Part shown: positions 12,854 through 29,288 of the stretch, one piece after another
Layout: each line of letters starts with the position of its first letter
How positions within the stretch are numbered: the stretch's first letter is position 1
Source of the DNA: Pelodera strongyloides
Lineage: Eukaryota > Nematoda > Chromadorea > Rhabditida > Rhabditidae
Assembly: GCA_036852015.1 (NCBI GenBank)
Contig: JAANDG010000344.1
Coordinates: 62,001 to 126,000, forward strand
Length of the DNA stretch: 64,000 bases
Direction of reading: 5' to 3'
Notes under the pieces: model-generated
What the model was told of the DNA's origin: nothing
What the model saw: the letters and a program-made list of their open reading frames with translations, nothing else
The model's database searches: none
Made by a program: the position numbers and the translations under genes

Positions 12854-15657
12854 TCAATCCGCCACCGTAAACTTTTCAATAGATTCGTGCACATGGACTA
12901 GGAACTTCATCTTATTCAGCGGCTTCTTTACCGTGGCCAGCTTCTTTTCGATAGCCGTGACTATTTCCGCGATTTCCGGCGACAATTGGTTGCCCGAGGT
13001 AGAGTTCAGCTTCGCCATCACCGCATTCGCAATCTCGGCGAAGATCAAGTTCTGCTGCTCCATCGCTTGCATAATAATGCCCAATGAAGATGATTCTAAA
13101 AAAACATAGGAAGTTACGTCTCGTTCTGTCTTGGATGTCATCGAAAATTCTCTCTAGAAATCTCTCTCCTTCTGTCTCTCTCTATCCTATCTCTCTCTCT
13201 CTACAACTCTCTCCTCCTCGGTCTCTCTCTCTACTCTACAACTCTCTCCTCCTCGGTCTGTCCCTCTAGAAGTCTCACCTCCTCGGACTCTCTCTCTCTA
13301 AAAGTCTCACCTCTTCTCTCCTCCTCGGTCTCTCTCTCTAGAAGTCTCACCTCCTCGGTCTCTCTCTAGAAGTCTCATCTCCTCGGTCTCTCTCTCTCTA
13401 GAAGTCTCACCTCCTCTCTCTCTCTCTAGAAGTCTCACCTCCTCGGCCTCTCTCTCTCTAGAAGTCTCACCTCCTCGGACTCTCTCTTTCTCTAAAAGTC
13501 TCACCTCCTCTCTCCTCCTCGGTCTCTCTCTAGAAGTCTCACCTCCACGGTCTCTCTCTCTCTAGAAGTCTCACCTCCACGGTCTCTTTCTCTCTCTCTC
13601 TCTCTAAAAGTCTTACGCCGCGGTCTCTCTCCTTCTCTCTCTCTACAAATCTCATACCCTCGGACTCTCTCTCTCTAGAAGTCTCACCTCCTCGGTCTCG
13701 CTCTAGAAGTCTCACCTCCTCGGTCTCTCTCTTTCTCTCTCTCTAACTCTCACCTCCTCGGTCTCTCTCTCTACCTCTCTCTAGTAGTCTCACCCCCTCG
13801 GTCTCTCTCTCTCTCCAAAATTCTCACCTCCTCTATCACTCCTCGGTCTCTTTCTGGCCGAAGACGACGAGGTCGGTTCTTCTCCGTCCATCGACACCTG
13901 TGGAGCAGGTCTCTTCTTGGCAGTCGCTGAGGACGTCGCCGACAGCACATCATTCAGAAGTTTGGAATACTCATCCGTATCGTTTGTGTTGTCCACATCG
14001 CACACGCTTTCCTCGTTGCTGGTGCTGTAACTAAAATTATATTATACAACCGAGCAAGCAAAACTTCATTACTCACAATCAGCTACGACTCAGTCACAAA
14101 AAAATGCGAAAAATGATGCATCGACCATCTCGGGAAACCAGTACATTTATATGTAAATTGGTGTGGTGAATCATATTGTTGTCATAATGTCGAACAGGCT
14201 TTTGGCCATCTCCGGCACCAATTTGAAAAATGTAAAAAGGTTTATTTGCGTGAAACAAATCGTTCTTAGCCCCATGTTATGCATCGAAATAATACCAAAC
14301 AGATAGAACTACACCACCGAAAAACACAGAAACTGTCAATTCTAAGCTAAAAAGAGCACAACATAAGCTCGGTTTACGCACATGACTTGGTACAGTTGAG
14401 GTGTAAAAACGGGGAAACTAAAAGAAAATTCTATAAAGTCAATAATATAAAGTTACCTCGCAAGGATCTTGTAATGGATAAACGGCAACAAGAAGCGCGC
14501 AGAGTCCATAAATGGAAATGTGTTGTTCACACGTCCGTATTCGCAGGGCAATTGCTCCTGAAACACTCTTGTAGAAATAGGCAACGTTCGACGTCACCTA
14601 GTCACCTACATCACGCCACGTGAAAATAGGGGTAAATTTTTAGTGCAGGTAGCAGTAGGTTGTTCTCTGGGGGTACAGTTCTACAACAAACTTTGCACAC
14701 AGCTATTCCTCGGAGGTACGAGGTACCCAACCCCTTTTGGATACATATAGTAACATATCATAATACAGTGTTGAATAGAGAAGCAGATATATAGTACAGC
14801 AAATAAACATACCATTTCGGCTGCTTTTCTGAAATCGAGCCTTAGGCGTTCATAGAGTCGCTTAGCCGTCTCTCCTGAAAATCAATTAAAGTAATTCACT
14901 AAAAGTGAATTAGAAACGTATTATGGCACACAGTTCCCAAGAAGGAAGCTGTTAAGGGGAAGCTTACACGCTTTAAAGCGAATGTCACGTTTAATTCGCA
15001 AAATACAGTATGAATTAGCATGAAAAGTTAAAAAAAAATGTGTGAGATTTTTTGCAAGCAAATTCATACTGTATTTTGCACTCTCCGCAATTAATTGACA
15101 TCTCTTGATCCAACCCGAACGCGCGCTAAAAATTTCAAGGAAAACGGGCAATTGACTGAATTAAGTTTATGTAAACTCACCATCCTGTTTTCCAAACATA
15201 AGCTGCTCTTCACAAGAGATGTAGAACTTCTTCTTAGTCAATGAGTCCTTGTATCGCGGCAATCTTTTGTTATAAATAAAGTTTCCCTTCGCTTCCAAGA
15301 GCTGCAGAAACAGCTCCACACCACTGTCGTCCAGACCAAACTCCTAAACGATTATTGTATATTCATTCAACGGTTAGTACTTAGTTAATTGATTCCGTTC
15401 CGTTTTTATGGTGAAATTATGAAATATACTGCACTAACCCTAACATTAGTCCTTAACTTATGTACGACTGTTAGCATCTCACGTCCGAAGCTGGCATTGT
15501 CCATCAGATGCATCAGAAGTTCTCTCTAGCTCTCTCCGAAGCAGAAAAAGTATGAACTGTTTCAAAAGCAAGTGATAAAGAATACCTGTCCATAGTACCC
15601 ACGGTATCCATTCGGCAATGGGGTGATCGATTTTGTGTCCTCGTCCAGCTCTGCCAT
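12854..15657 (-). CDS. MADF/Myb-SANT-like DNA-binding protein (6 exons, 278 aa)
   Basis: Exons on the minus strand are 15586-15657, 15181-15343, 14813-14874, 14457-14557, 13828-14024 and 12854-13095; phases close (837 nt). Residues about 30-130 follow the MADF/Myb-SANT-like pattern: a helix ending in LFLQLLEAKGNFIYNK, a middle helix, RLYERLRLDFRK, and DSARFLLPFI. Such domains bind DNA in nuclear regulators. The middle part is Ser/Asp-rich followed by a basic nuclear-localisation-like stretch (AKKRPAP, ARKRPRS); the last exon encodes a helical C-terminus. The fourth exon is needed to restore phase. A strong acceptor (TTTTCCAG) lies 5 nt before the ATG and a transposon begins just beyond it. 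The last intron is a minisatellite duplicating the exon-5 donor. The family call is by pattern only; it could be an orphan protein. Confidence 0.72.
13141..13827 (-). repeat. Donor-site minisatellite in the last intron of the MADF-like gene
   Basis: About twenty imperfect units of roughly 25-35 bp. On the gene strand each contains GACCGAGGAGGTGAGACTT and an (GA)n tract. The unit resembles the end of exon 5 and its 5' splice site (GAG|GTGAGA), so the intron is an array of potential donors. Frames read as Arg/Glu-rich repeats, but these are probably not translated normally. Confidence 0.8.
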
Positions 15658-16365
15658 GGTCACTGGAAAAGGGTAAAAATGAAGAATTCTACCCCGTGGT
15701 AGTTGACTACCCAAAATGGGAATATGACTCCCCACAACAAAGGGGTAGTTTTCTTCGCATCGTAGAATAAATATTACCCCAAAGTAGGGAGTTCAGTTAA
15801 GTGCAGTACCCCAGCGGTAGTTTACTACCCCTAGCTATGGAGTAGTAAACTTCCTAAATGGGGTAGTAATTTTGTAAAAATGGGGTAGTATTTTTGCGTT
15901 GGGGAACCTATGTATCACCCCTAGGCCCTAGGTAATCTTTAAAATTACTATCGCGACGAATGTGGTTTACTACCCCTTTTTTAAAAATACTAGCCCCTTT
16001 TTACAGAATAGTACCCCAGTCACTTTTTTAATAGAATCTTTAACATTACTATCGCGACGAATGTGGTTACTAGCCCCTGGGGTAAGAATGTTAAATTAAA
16101 ATGACTACCCCAATATAATCAATAATGAACAACTGGGGTAGTTAGGTTAAAATGAATTTAACATGACTAGCCCATTAGCATTTGGGGTAGTCATGTTAAA
16201 AGGAAGTGAACATGGCTACCCCATTGGGGTTATTAATGGGGTAGCCATGTTCACTTCCTTTTAACATGACTACCCCAAATGCTAATGGTTTAAATACCCA
16301 AGTTTGAGGTGCCGCTGCCGGGCGAGTGCCGATTCTTGGGAGCTGCGTGTGGAGTGGAGAGGAGG

Positions 16366-17166
16366 ATGGCTGGAAAGAAGATACCCCGTCTGCTGCAGAT
16401 GGACATTGCTCACCCTGCTCACCCCATCGCAATTCCCCCGTTCGAAGCTCTGCGGGACATACCGGAGTACGAGGAGAAACAGGTGACATATTGTGCTGAC
16501 CACTCAGTTGTGCTATATGGTCTGCCCGAGTTCCCTCCTGATCCATTGATCACTCCTTATGTTCGACGTTGCCATGACCGTTATCTCATATATGATCTGC
16601 TAACATATTTCGGTCTCGACGCCACCGTCTTGGACAGCTACCGTATGGGCGTTCCGAACCCGTCACGCCCTCGCCTGATGAAAGTCCAATTCAAGAACAG
16701 CCATCAAGCTCGAAACCTGGTTTCTACGTTCAAGACCAGATCCATGCTAGACGCCCCGTACTACATGAGGTTCATCTTCATTCGACTTCCCCGCCCGAAC
16801 CCTGCTACAGCCCCGGCCCAGTCCATTCCTCCGCTCCCCTCCCCCAGCACCCCCAGTACTTCCTCTTCCGTTGATGTGCCAGCTCCCGTTTGCGTTGATG
16901 TGCCACTGCCCGTGACAACTACAAGTGTCGCCTATCGTTCAGTCTTGCCCCCCGTGCCACCACCCGATGACGACGACACTGGTTCGGTATCTGCCATCTC
17001 CGTGTGCTCTGAACCGCTCGAGATTTATTCCCAGAAGCGTACGCGTCCTAAAAAACGCAAGAGTGCCACACCTCGTATAGGTTCTACTCCTTCTCGCCCC
17101 CGTCTCATCCTTAGACTTCCTTTACCTAAACGAGGCAGAGTGGACTTTAAAGGGGACCACAACTAA
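16366..17166 (+). CDS. LINE ORF1 protein (266 aa)
   Basis: The first good ATG is at 16366 (MAGKKIPRL); the open frame extends upstream to a GTG at 16309. After about 40 residues there is an RRM-like LINE ORF1 region (SVVLYGLPEFPPD, YFGLDATVLDSYRMG, RPRLMKVQF). Then follow a Pro/Ser/Val-rich linker and a basic tail (RTRPKKRKSATPR). Such proteins bind element RNA as nucleic-acid chaperones. The frame is intact. Its end overlaps the beginning of ORF2 in another frame. Confidence 0.75.
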   Translation: MAGKKIPRLLQMDIAHPAHPIAIPPFEALRDIPEYEEKQVTYCADHSVVLYGLPEFPPDPLITPYVRRCHDRYLIYDLLTYFGLDATVLDSYRMGVPNPSRPRLMKVQFKNSHQARNLVSTFKTRSMLDAPYYMRFIFIRLPRPNPATAPAQSIPPLPSPSTPSTSSSVDVPAPVCVDVPLPVTTTSVAYRSVLPPVPPPDDDDTGSVSAISVCSEPLEIYSQKRTRPKKRKSATPRIGSTPSRPRLILRLPLPKRGRVDFKGDHN

Positions 17167-19937
17167 CTCAGAACTGAAGTGTGTATCCTTTAATGTTCGT
17201 TCTGCTAAGTCTAATGAGGCTGAATTATCCGTTCTCTTAGAATCGTGTGTTTATTCCCTAATTAGTGTTCAAGAAACGTGGTTACATGAAAACTACCCCA
17301 CTTCAATCTTTGATAAGTCTGGTTATTATAACATTTATCGTTGTGATAGAAATTCCCATGGTGGAGGTGTCCTGTTAGCTATACGTAAGAACGTAATTTC
17401 CATACTTGTTGCCTCGTTTAACTGTGCTGGATGTGATGTAGTTATCGTAGATTTGTGCAATTCTAAGTCAGGTCAGTCAACTCGTGTTTTCTCCGTATAC
17501 CGTCCCCCTCATATTTCGGCGTGTGATACAGAAGAGCTTTTTAGTGAATTATCTCCTTACGTTACTGAAAATTCCATTCTTACTGGTGACTTCAATATTC
17601 CCGTCAAACCTGGCCCTTCTTTTCCCGGTAATTTGTGTGATTTATTGCAAAATTTTATGCATTGTTTCGATTTACTTCTCCATGTTCACGTTCCAACTTA
17701 TATTCGTTCTGATAACATTCTTGACTTAATATTGTCCGCGGATGGCGTGGTTTTTTCCTGCGCAGTACAACAACCCTTTGGCAGAAGTGACCATTGTTCT
17801 ATTCTATTCTCCATTAAATGTGAAATTAATTGTCCTCCTAGTACGTTCACTCGCGATTTTTATTCCGCTGATTATGACCTTATTAATTATCATTTATCGT
17901 GTATCGATTGGTCCTTTGTTTCTGACAGCAATTCCTCCCTTCAATCTCGATATGACCATTTTTGTTCGTTATTATCCAATTGCATAACTTTGTTTGTCCC
18001 TGAGAAACGGATAGGTACCGTCAAGGAAGTCCCTGCCCACATCTTCAGAACCGATCAACGACGCCAACAAGCCTGGAACCATTTCCTGAAGACAGGTTCT
18101 TTTGATAACTTTTTGAAAATTTCTGTCCTTTATCGTAAGTACTGTAGAAAGTTCTATTCCTATCGTGAACGCAAAATTATTTCTAGTGGTTGCCCTCGCC
18201 GTTTCTATTCCTATCTTCGCACAACTAAGGTAAATTCTGAAATTTCTTGTATTGAGGATCCATGTACCACAAATTTGTTAACAAATAAGCCGGAAATTGT
18301 TGAAGTGTTTGCAGATTATTTCGTTTCAGTTTTCTCTGACCCTGGCCCTATTACAAATCTACCCACTCCTTGATAATCGTGTATGCACCGTTGTTGATGA
18401 TCCCTTCCTCTGTACCCCTTCTAATGTAATTGATGCAAGCCGTAAATTAAAGTCAAAGTGTAGTCGTACACCCGATGATATTCCATCCTACTTTTTGTTG
18501 AAATGTATTCATTTGCTCGCTCCCCATTTATGTAAACTCTTCAATTGCTCTCTTCTTACTGGCGAAGTTCCTCAGCAATGGAGAACTGCCATTGTTACCC
18601 CACTACATAAAAAGTCCTCGAAAACTCTATGCTCCAATTATCGCCCTATTTCCCTTACCTCTTCTGTGTGCAAATTGTTAGAAATTATTATTAAGCAGTC
18701 CATTGTCGGTCACATGGATAGGAATAATTTTATGTCCTCCGCTCAATTTGGTTTTCGTTCTAATCATTCAACGGCCTCTCAGTTGCTTATAATGCTCCAA
18801 GATTGGATTTCATCTAAGGATTTGAATCACCAGACCGCTTGTGCTTATATTGATTTCGAAAAAGCGTTCGATAAAGTTAACCATCAACTGCTTATCCACA
18901 AAATGCAAACCTATGCAATTTCTCCCATGCTAATCAGGTGGATAAACAGTTATCTTTCTAGTCGTACCTTTTCTGTTCGTATAGGCGAATCTACCTCATC
19001 CATCCGTGTAGCCTCTAGTGGTGTTCCTCAAGGAAGTGTTTTAGGACCTGTTCTGTTTCTTTTATTTATAAATGATCTACCTGACCATATCACTAGTAAA
19101 TGTCTTTTGTTTGCCGATGACTTAAAAATTTATCGTCCTATCGTTGATCCCCACTTTGACTTTTCCGTTATCAAATCTGATCTACAGTCCCTTGACAATT
19201 GGTGCTCTCTCTGGCAAATGCATTGTTCTAGTAGCAAGTCTTTCATTCTTGATGTATGTAGTCAATTTGAATACCCTTTCCGTATTGCCGATCGTATCCT
19301 TGACCATCCCACGGATTGTAAAGACCTTGGTGTTACTATAGGTAGTGATCTCTCATTCACCTCTCATATCAATAACATCATTTCAAGTAGTAAACGCGTT
19401 TCTTATTGTATCCTACGGTCTATAAAATTTCCACATCTTTCCACTTACCGTGCTGCTTTCATTGCTTTTTGTAGACCTCTCTTGGAATATGCTTCAGAAG
19501 TATGGAATCCTCACCAACTTACCCTAATAAACAAAATTGAAGCTGTCCAAAAGCGGTTTTTATCGTTCGCCTATAAGAAATGTTTTCCCGAAACCGATGC
19601 AGTTCCTTACGTTGATCTCCTCCATTCATTTGATCTGAAACCTCTCGAACACCGTAGAATAGTTTATGACCTTGTACGTTGTTATCGTTCTGTTTTCTCT
19701 CGTGATTTTTACCCTTCTCCTTCTTTCGAATTTTCTGACCGTCCTCCTCGTAATTGTCACACATATCAACTGAAACATTGTTCTTCTAGCTCTGATGTCT
19801 CATGTCACTTCTACCAAAGGCGCGTAGTCAGATCGTGGAATTCCTTACCTCTTGAAGTTTTCCATCCCTTCCCTTCTAGTGTAGAAATTTTCAAAACTCG
19901 GCTCAATCGAAATTCTCTTACTTATCCCCACGTATAG
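17150..19937 (+). pseudogene. LINE ORF2: APE-type endonuclease plus reverse transcriptase, one frameshift
   Basis: The endonuclease half (to 18373) keeps the APE signature residues: FNVRS, QETWL, GGGVLL, YRPP, GDFN and SDH. The RT half continues from about 18370 in another frame with PLHKK, NYRPIS, GFRSNHST, SSGVPQGSVLGP and the catalytic FADD. The RT frame ends at 19937. The two halves are separated by a single-nucleotide-type frameshift near 18365-18375, where one frame stops and the other carries on. No in-frame ATG lies near the 5' end, so translation would need reinitiation or frameshifting after ORF1. Otherwise no other disablement is apparent, implying a fairly recent insertion. Confidence 0.88.
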
Positions 19938-20352
19938 CCTATAGCCATTTACCTACGAACCTTTTCCGTATTTTTGTGTTGTCCAGTATTTCGCTTTACG
20001 TTTTTTTTTTGTATGTATTTGTTCACGCTGTATTATTTCGCTTTTGTTCTTTTCAGAATAAAGTATTCAATAATGAAGAATGGGGTAGTCATGTTAATTA
20101 CGTTTCAAGAAGACTACCAAGATGGGGTGGTCATGTTAATTACGTTTAAAAAAGACTACACAAGAAGGTGACAACTGAAGTAAAACACGGGGTAGTATTC
20201 ATCAGGTGGGGGTACTATTTTTCATCTGGGGTACCATTCTTCGTAAGAACAAAAATTATGGGGTAGCATTTTACCATGTGGTATTATAGTTTTTTTATGG
20301 GTATTATTCTACTATCGGTGGGGTAGCGATCTACAATTCTACCCTGGAAAAG

Positions 20353-21099
20353 CGATGATTTTTAAAGAAAGGAACGAACGAAAAAAAAAGCCGAAATTCA
20401 TTTGAAACTGAGAAATCTTTTAGAAGTAAGGTGCTATGAAGAAATCAATGAATGAACAAGAAGGGAGAAACCCAAGGCAAGGGCTCTGTCAACCGGAACT
20501 CAACCGCAGCGGCCGACATTCGATCGAAATGCAGCAGGAAAGCCGAGGAAACCCGAACCGCGAAAACCAGTCCCCGAAAAAGACGAGGGACTGCATCAAG
20601 TGAAGAGATGCAAAAGAATAAAAGAAATCAAAAAGAACGTGCGCGGGAGCGAGAGCACTAGGGAAGTAAACATGCAGCATATCCAGAAGACGGGGCCAAC
20701 TGCTGTGCGTTTGTTGCGAATTTGCAAAGGCGCGCAAGTATTTCTTTTTTCTTTTTTTTTGACACCCCGGAGCGTTGTTTAGTTTGTATTATTTTGTCTA
20801 CCTATCAGTTTAGTTTTGTTTCGCTCATATACGCGAGTATTATATGATTGATATTATAGGTGGGAAAGCTCAATAACCTTTGAGTTCTCCGGAAGGGGTA
20901 ACCTTGCTACATGTATTTGACTAGTTGAACGGAAGATAGCGTGAAGAACATCAAACGGAGGATTTGAGGTGGGATTCACAAAGCAATTAGTCAAGAACTT
21001 TATCACAGAGTTTTAGTATTTCTTTGGTCATTTGTGTTCAAACCTGTGAGTATTTTTACCATTTGTTCATAAATATACTGTTAATTGAATAGTTTTCAG
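20353..21099. other. Spacer between MADF-like (minus) and THAP-like (plus) genes
   Basis: This divergent spacer should contain promoters or 5' leaders of both neighbours. It holds ORF fragments rich in Lys/Arg at 20452-20661, but I see no splice logic or homology to support a gene. At 21097-21099 a TTTTCAG acceptor precedes the next gene's ATG by 7 nt. Confidence 0.4.
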
Positions 21100-21106
21100 A
21101 TACGAG

Positions 21107-22280
21107 ATGACATTTCATTGTGTAAAATGCTGCAGAACGGGCCGAGGTGGAGGAATCACCATATCGGTGATCAAGAAGGAGAGAAGAGAAGAATTAGCGA
21201 AGCACGCAATAGATATCACTGAAAATATGAGGAATGATATAATCTCCGGAAAACTCAATGGACAGCGTTTATGTGGCAGCCATGCACCAGGATTCATCGA
21301 GGCGAAGGTGGTTATTTGGGGGTCACGTTAAAACAGTTCGCACATATGATATGCATTTCCTACGTATCCTATGCAAATTTTTGGTGCCCGTTCCGAAGCT
21401 ACCGGCACCAAATTTGCATAGGATACATAGGACATAAGTATCATAAGCAGATGTCCCACAGTAGGTACAATACTGCCTTGAAACTCTGTCCACTAACGCG
21501 TCCATATCTTTTGTTAGGGAAATAGTTTACCAAAAGGTACGGATGCTTCAGACGGCACCCTTTCTTTATTTTAATTGTCCTATTTGCATATTTAATTACC
21601 TTCATGCAGGTTGAAATTTTGGCACCAGGACGTAAAAGTAAAGCTAACCCTTTTAGAGGAAAAGACGTGAAGAAAAAGAGAATTCGCGGAGACGGCAGAA
21701 ACAAGATGTCTACCGTAGGGAAGCAGAAATATTGGTAATATATACTTTGTTTAGTTAATAATTTACCAAGTAATTGATCAATTGATCGAAGGAATCATCT
21801 ATTATTTTGTGGCCACACGGTTAAATCTGGGACTGTACCATTGTATCTGGGGACAAAGTAGTATTGCGTACTTCGTTCAGGCCTAGAAAAACGTTAAACT
21901 CATAAGGTAGCTAAGGCACGTAAGTAAGTAAGCTAATCGCTATGTAGACACAATTGAGAATCTGCATGTTGGTAGGCGACTGCGACAACTAGGCTTGTTC
22001 CGCTGTATACGGTTTATCTAACTTGTCTGTACATGTGTGGTTCATTCCAAGTATTTCGTTGTGTTTGAAAGAAGTAAAACTTTATTATAAACCTAATAGT
22101 ATGTTTTTCTTTTAGGCGAAATATTTTGGTGCATTCGCCAGTTATTCGAATCCGAATGTTTCCACTGGTGCATTCGTCAATGATTCTACTTATTCTACTG
22201 GTGCAATTGCCATGGATTCAAATTGTTCAACTAAACGCGAGCTGAAGGTGGAGCCCGAAGCTGAGGCGGACGGGTTTTAA
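21107..22280 (+). CDS. THAP-like C2CH zinc-finger protein (3 exons, 156 aa)
   Basis: Exons 21107-21307, 21610-21714 and 22116-22280, all phase 0 (471 nt). The N-terminus shows C-x2-C (CVKC) and, about 48 residues later, C-x2-H (LCGSH), the spacing of a THAP C2CH DNA-binding finger. The usual conserved Trp and C-terminal AVPTIF box are not evident, so this is THAP-like rather than certain. Exon 2 is highly basic (GKDVKKKRIRGDG); exon 3 has two STGA(F/I) repeats and an acidic end (KVEPEAEADGF). The exon-2 donor is taken as ACC|GTAGGG because it keeps phase; a competing GTAATA donor 15 nt on would shift frame. The first intron contains a TTAA-type hairpin element (21328-21482). A TTTTCAG acceptor lies 7 nt before the ATG. 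Confidence 0.6.
21328..21482. mobile_element. TTAA-type hairpin MITE, family B
   Basis: Starts TTAAAACAGT and ends CAATACTGCCTTGAA, with an inverted core: GCATTTCCTACGTATCC/ATGCAAATTTTTGGTGCC and its complement. Same family as 46440-46594, 49264-49412, 50593-50766 and 58908-59016 (consensus end TTAAAGCAGTATTGTACCTA). Confidence 0.65.
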
Positions 22281-22295
22281 ATGTGAAGCTCAGCG

Positions 22296-22416
22296 CCATC
22301 GCCGCGCACAAAAAGAGTGAGCGGCATGGGCGCCACAGGTGAGCGAGTGCCATATGGCGCACCTGAGGGTGTGCCGCGTCTCCTTTAAAGGGGCCCTCTT
22401 TTGTGCGAGGTGATGG
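22296..22416. repeat. Foldback repeat in the 3' UTR of the THAP-like gene
   Basis: Ends are CCATCGCCGCGCACAAAAAG and, inverted, CTCTTTTGTGCGAGGTGATGG. The centre contains GCCATATGGCGC. It begins 16 nt after the stop codon. Confidence 0.55.
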
Positions 22417-22670
22417 CATGATGGCACGAAGTTTCGTCAGAGTAATGATTTTTATTCGTTCGTTTGTTTGTTGATTAACTAATTTATATTTATAAGTTTT
22501 TTTTATGAGTGGTTGTGTTTGACGATTTGAATTTCAATTGCTAACACTGTTCATTAATCATTCGTAAGAATAATGTGCATTTTTCTTTGATTTTGTCAAT
22601 CGAGCTTTCGCGGTAATGTACATATGATCTCAGTTTTCAAAAACGTATAGTATATTGTACGGGTTTTATT

Positions 22671-22676
22671 AATAAA
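22671..22676 (+). promoter_or_regulatory. Candidate polyadenylation signal of the THAP-like gene
   Basis: AATAAA 391 nt downstream of the THAP-like stop codon; the next gene is convergent. The stretch 22681-23489 otherwise shows AT-rich spacer with no supportable exon. Confidence 0.4.
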
Positions 22677-23489
22677 GCATGTCAAATGAAATTTTATTTT
22701 GTCTTGCTTGTCCATACTAGTAAAGTAAAACAGACTCAACTTTCACACGGAGGCGTTCAAAAATGATACATGAATTTTTTGTTGAATTATCACTGACGTA
22801 TCAGGAGAATTGAGTAGATGTTTCATATGGATTGTGGACTTTTTTGATTGGTCATTTCCTAATTAGGCTAGTTTGCACACATTCGATTGCGTTTTACAAT
22901 TAGAATCTGGTATCAAGCTTCTAGAGCTTATAGCAGTGTGACCACCGGATCTGAAACTTACGGGAAGCACTGTATTCTCATGTAAAGTATGCAGGTTAAT
23001 TATAAAAATTTGCTTACAACATATGTGGAGTGCAGTGCGTATCATATGTTTCAGAAACCGGTTGTTATAGCATAGCAAATTGAAAGAAAAAAAATTCTAC
23101 GATAATAGTTTCCTCTGCTTATAAAGCTGGGAATGGCCGGAATGCTTAGAATTTTAGAACACAGTGAATAAAACATATAATTTGAAGCTAACATGTTAAA
23201 TTGTTGTAATGCTAATTCGTAAAGCGTTCTTTTTTTGGTACAGTAAGCCGCAAATTATAAAGCGAGCATGTCATTAGCGTAAGGCTAGAGTCATCGGAGA
23301 TAACCATTCAGCTACCAATCCTTACTCAACGATTCGCTAGACAAGAATCAGTAAAACATATCAAATCAATCAATAATTATAAGTACTGTGGTAATCAATA
23401 AATATTTAGGTAAAATGGAAGCCAATTGCTAATTAGAATAACACTCGGATAATTATATAAAGCATAGATAATTCCGAGACGATAGATAA

Positions 23490-29288
<5,799 letters not shown>

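Larger units (their letters stand above)
16290..20066 (+). mobile_element. Jockey/CR1-like non-LTR retrotransposon (LINE)
   Basis: Two-ORF LINE: ORF1 (16366-17166) and endonuclease-reverse transcriptase ORF2 (about 17150-19937, one frameshift). A polyadenylation signal AATAAA lies at 20057-20062 near the 3' end. It inserted in the GGGGTAG element: the right flank TCAATAATGAA..GGGGTAGT resembles sequence at about 16118, left of the insertion. No RNase H domain was recognised. Exact 5' boundary uncertain. Confidence 0.85.
15672..20343. mobile_element. GGGGTAG-rich foldback element, interrupted by a LINE
   Basis: The sequence starts GGTAAAAATGAAGAATTCTACC and ends ATTCTACC (inverse GGTAGAAT). 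It is flanked by CTGGAAAAG at 15663-15671 and 20344-20352, a probable 7-9 bp target duplication. Both arms (15672-16290 and about 20067-20343) are studded with GGGGTAG/CTACCCC motifs, well over a dozen on the left. A perfect 49-bp hairpin lies at 16175-16223/16237-16285. The LINE occupies the middle. It inserted immediately upstream of the MADF-like gene start, and the duplicated target includes the TTTTCCAG acceptor. Confidence 0.7.

Noticed and set aside
13307..13953. Arg/Glu-rich ORFs on the minus strand as an independent gene
   Set aside because: They are readings of the intronic minisatellite; its link to splicing is reported instead.
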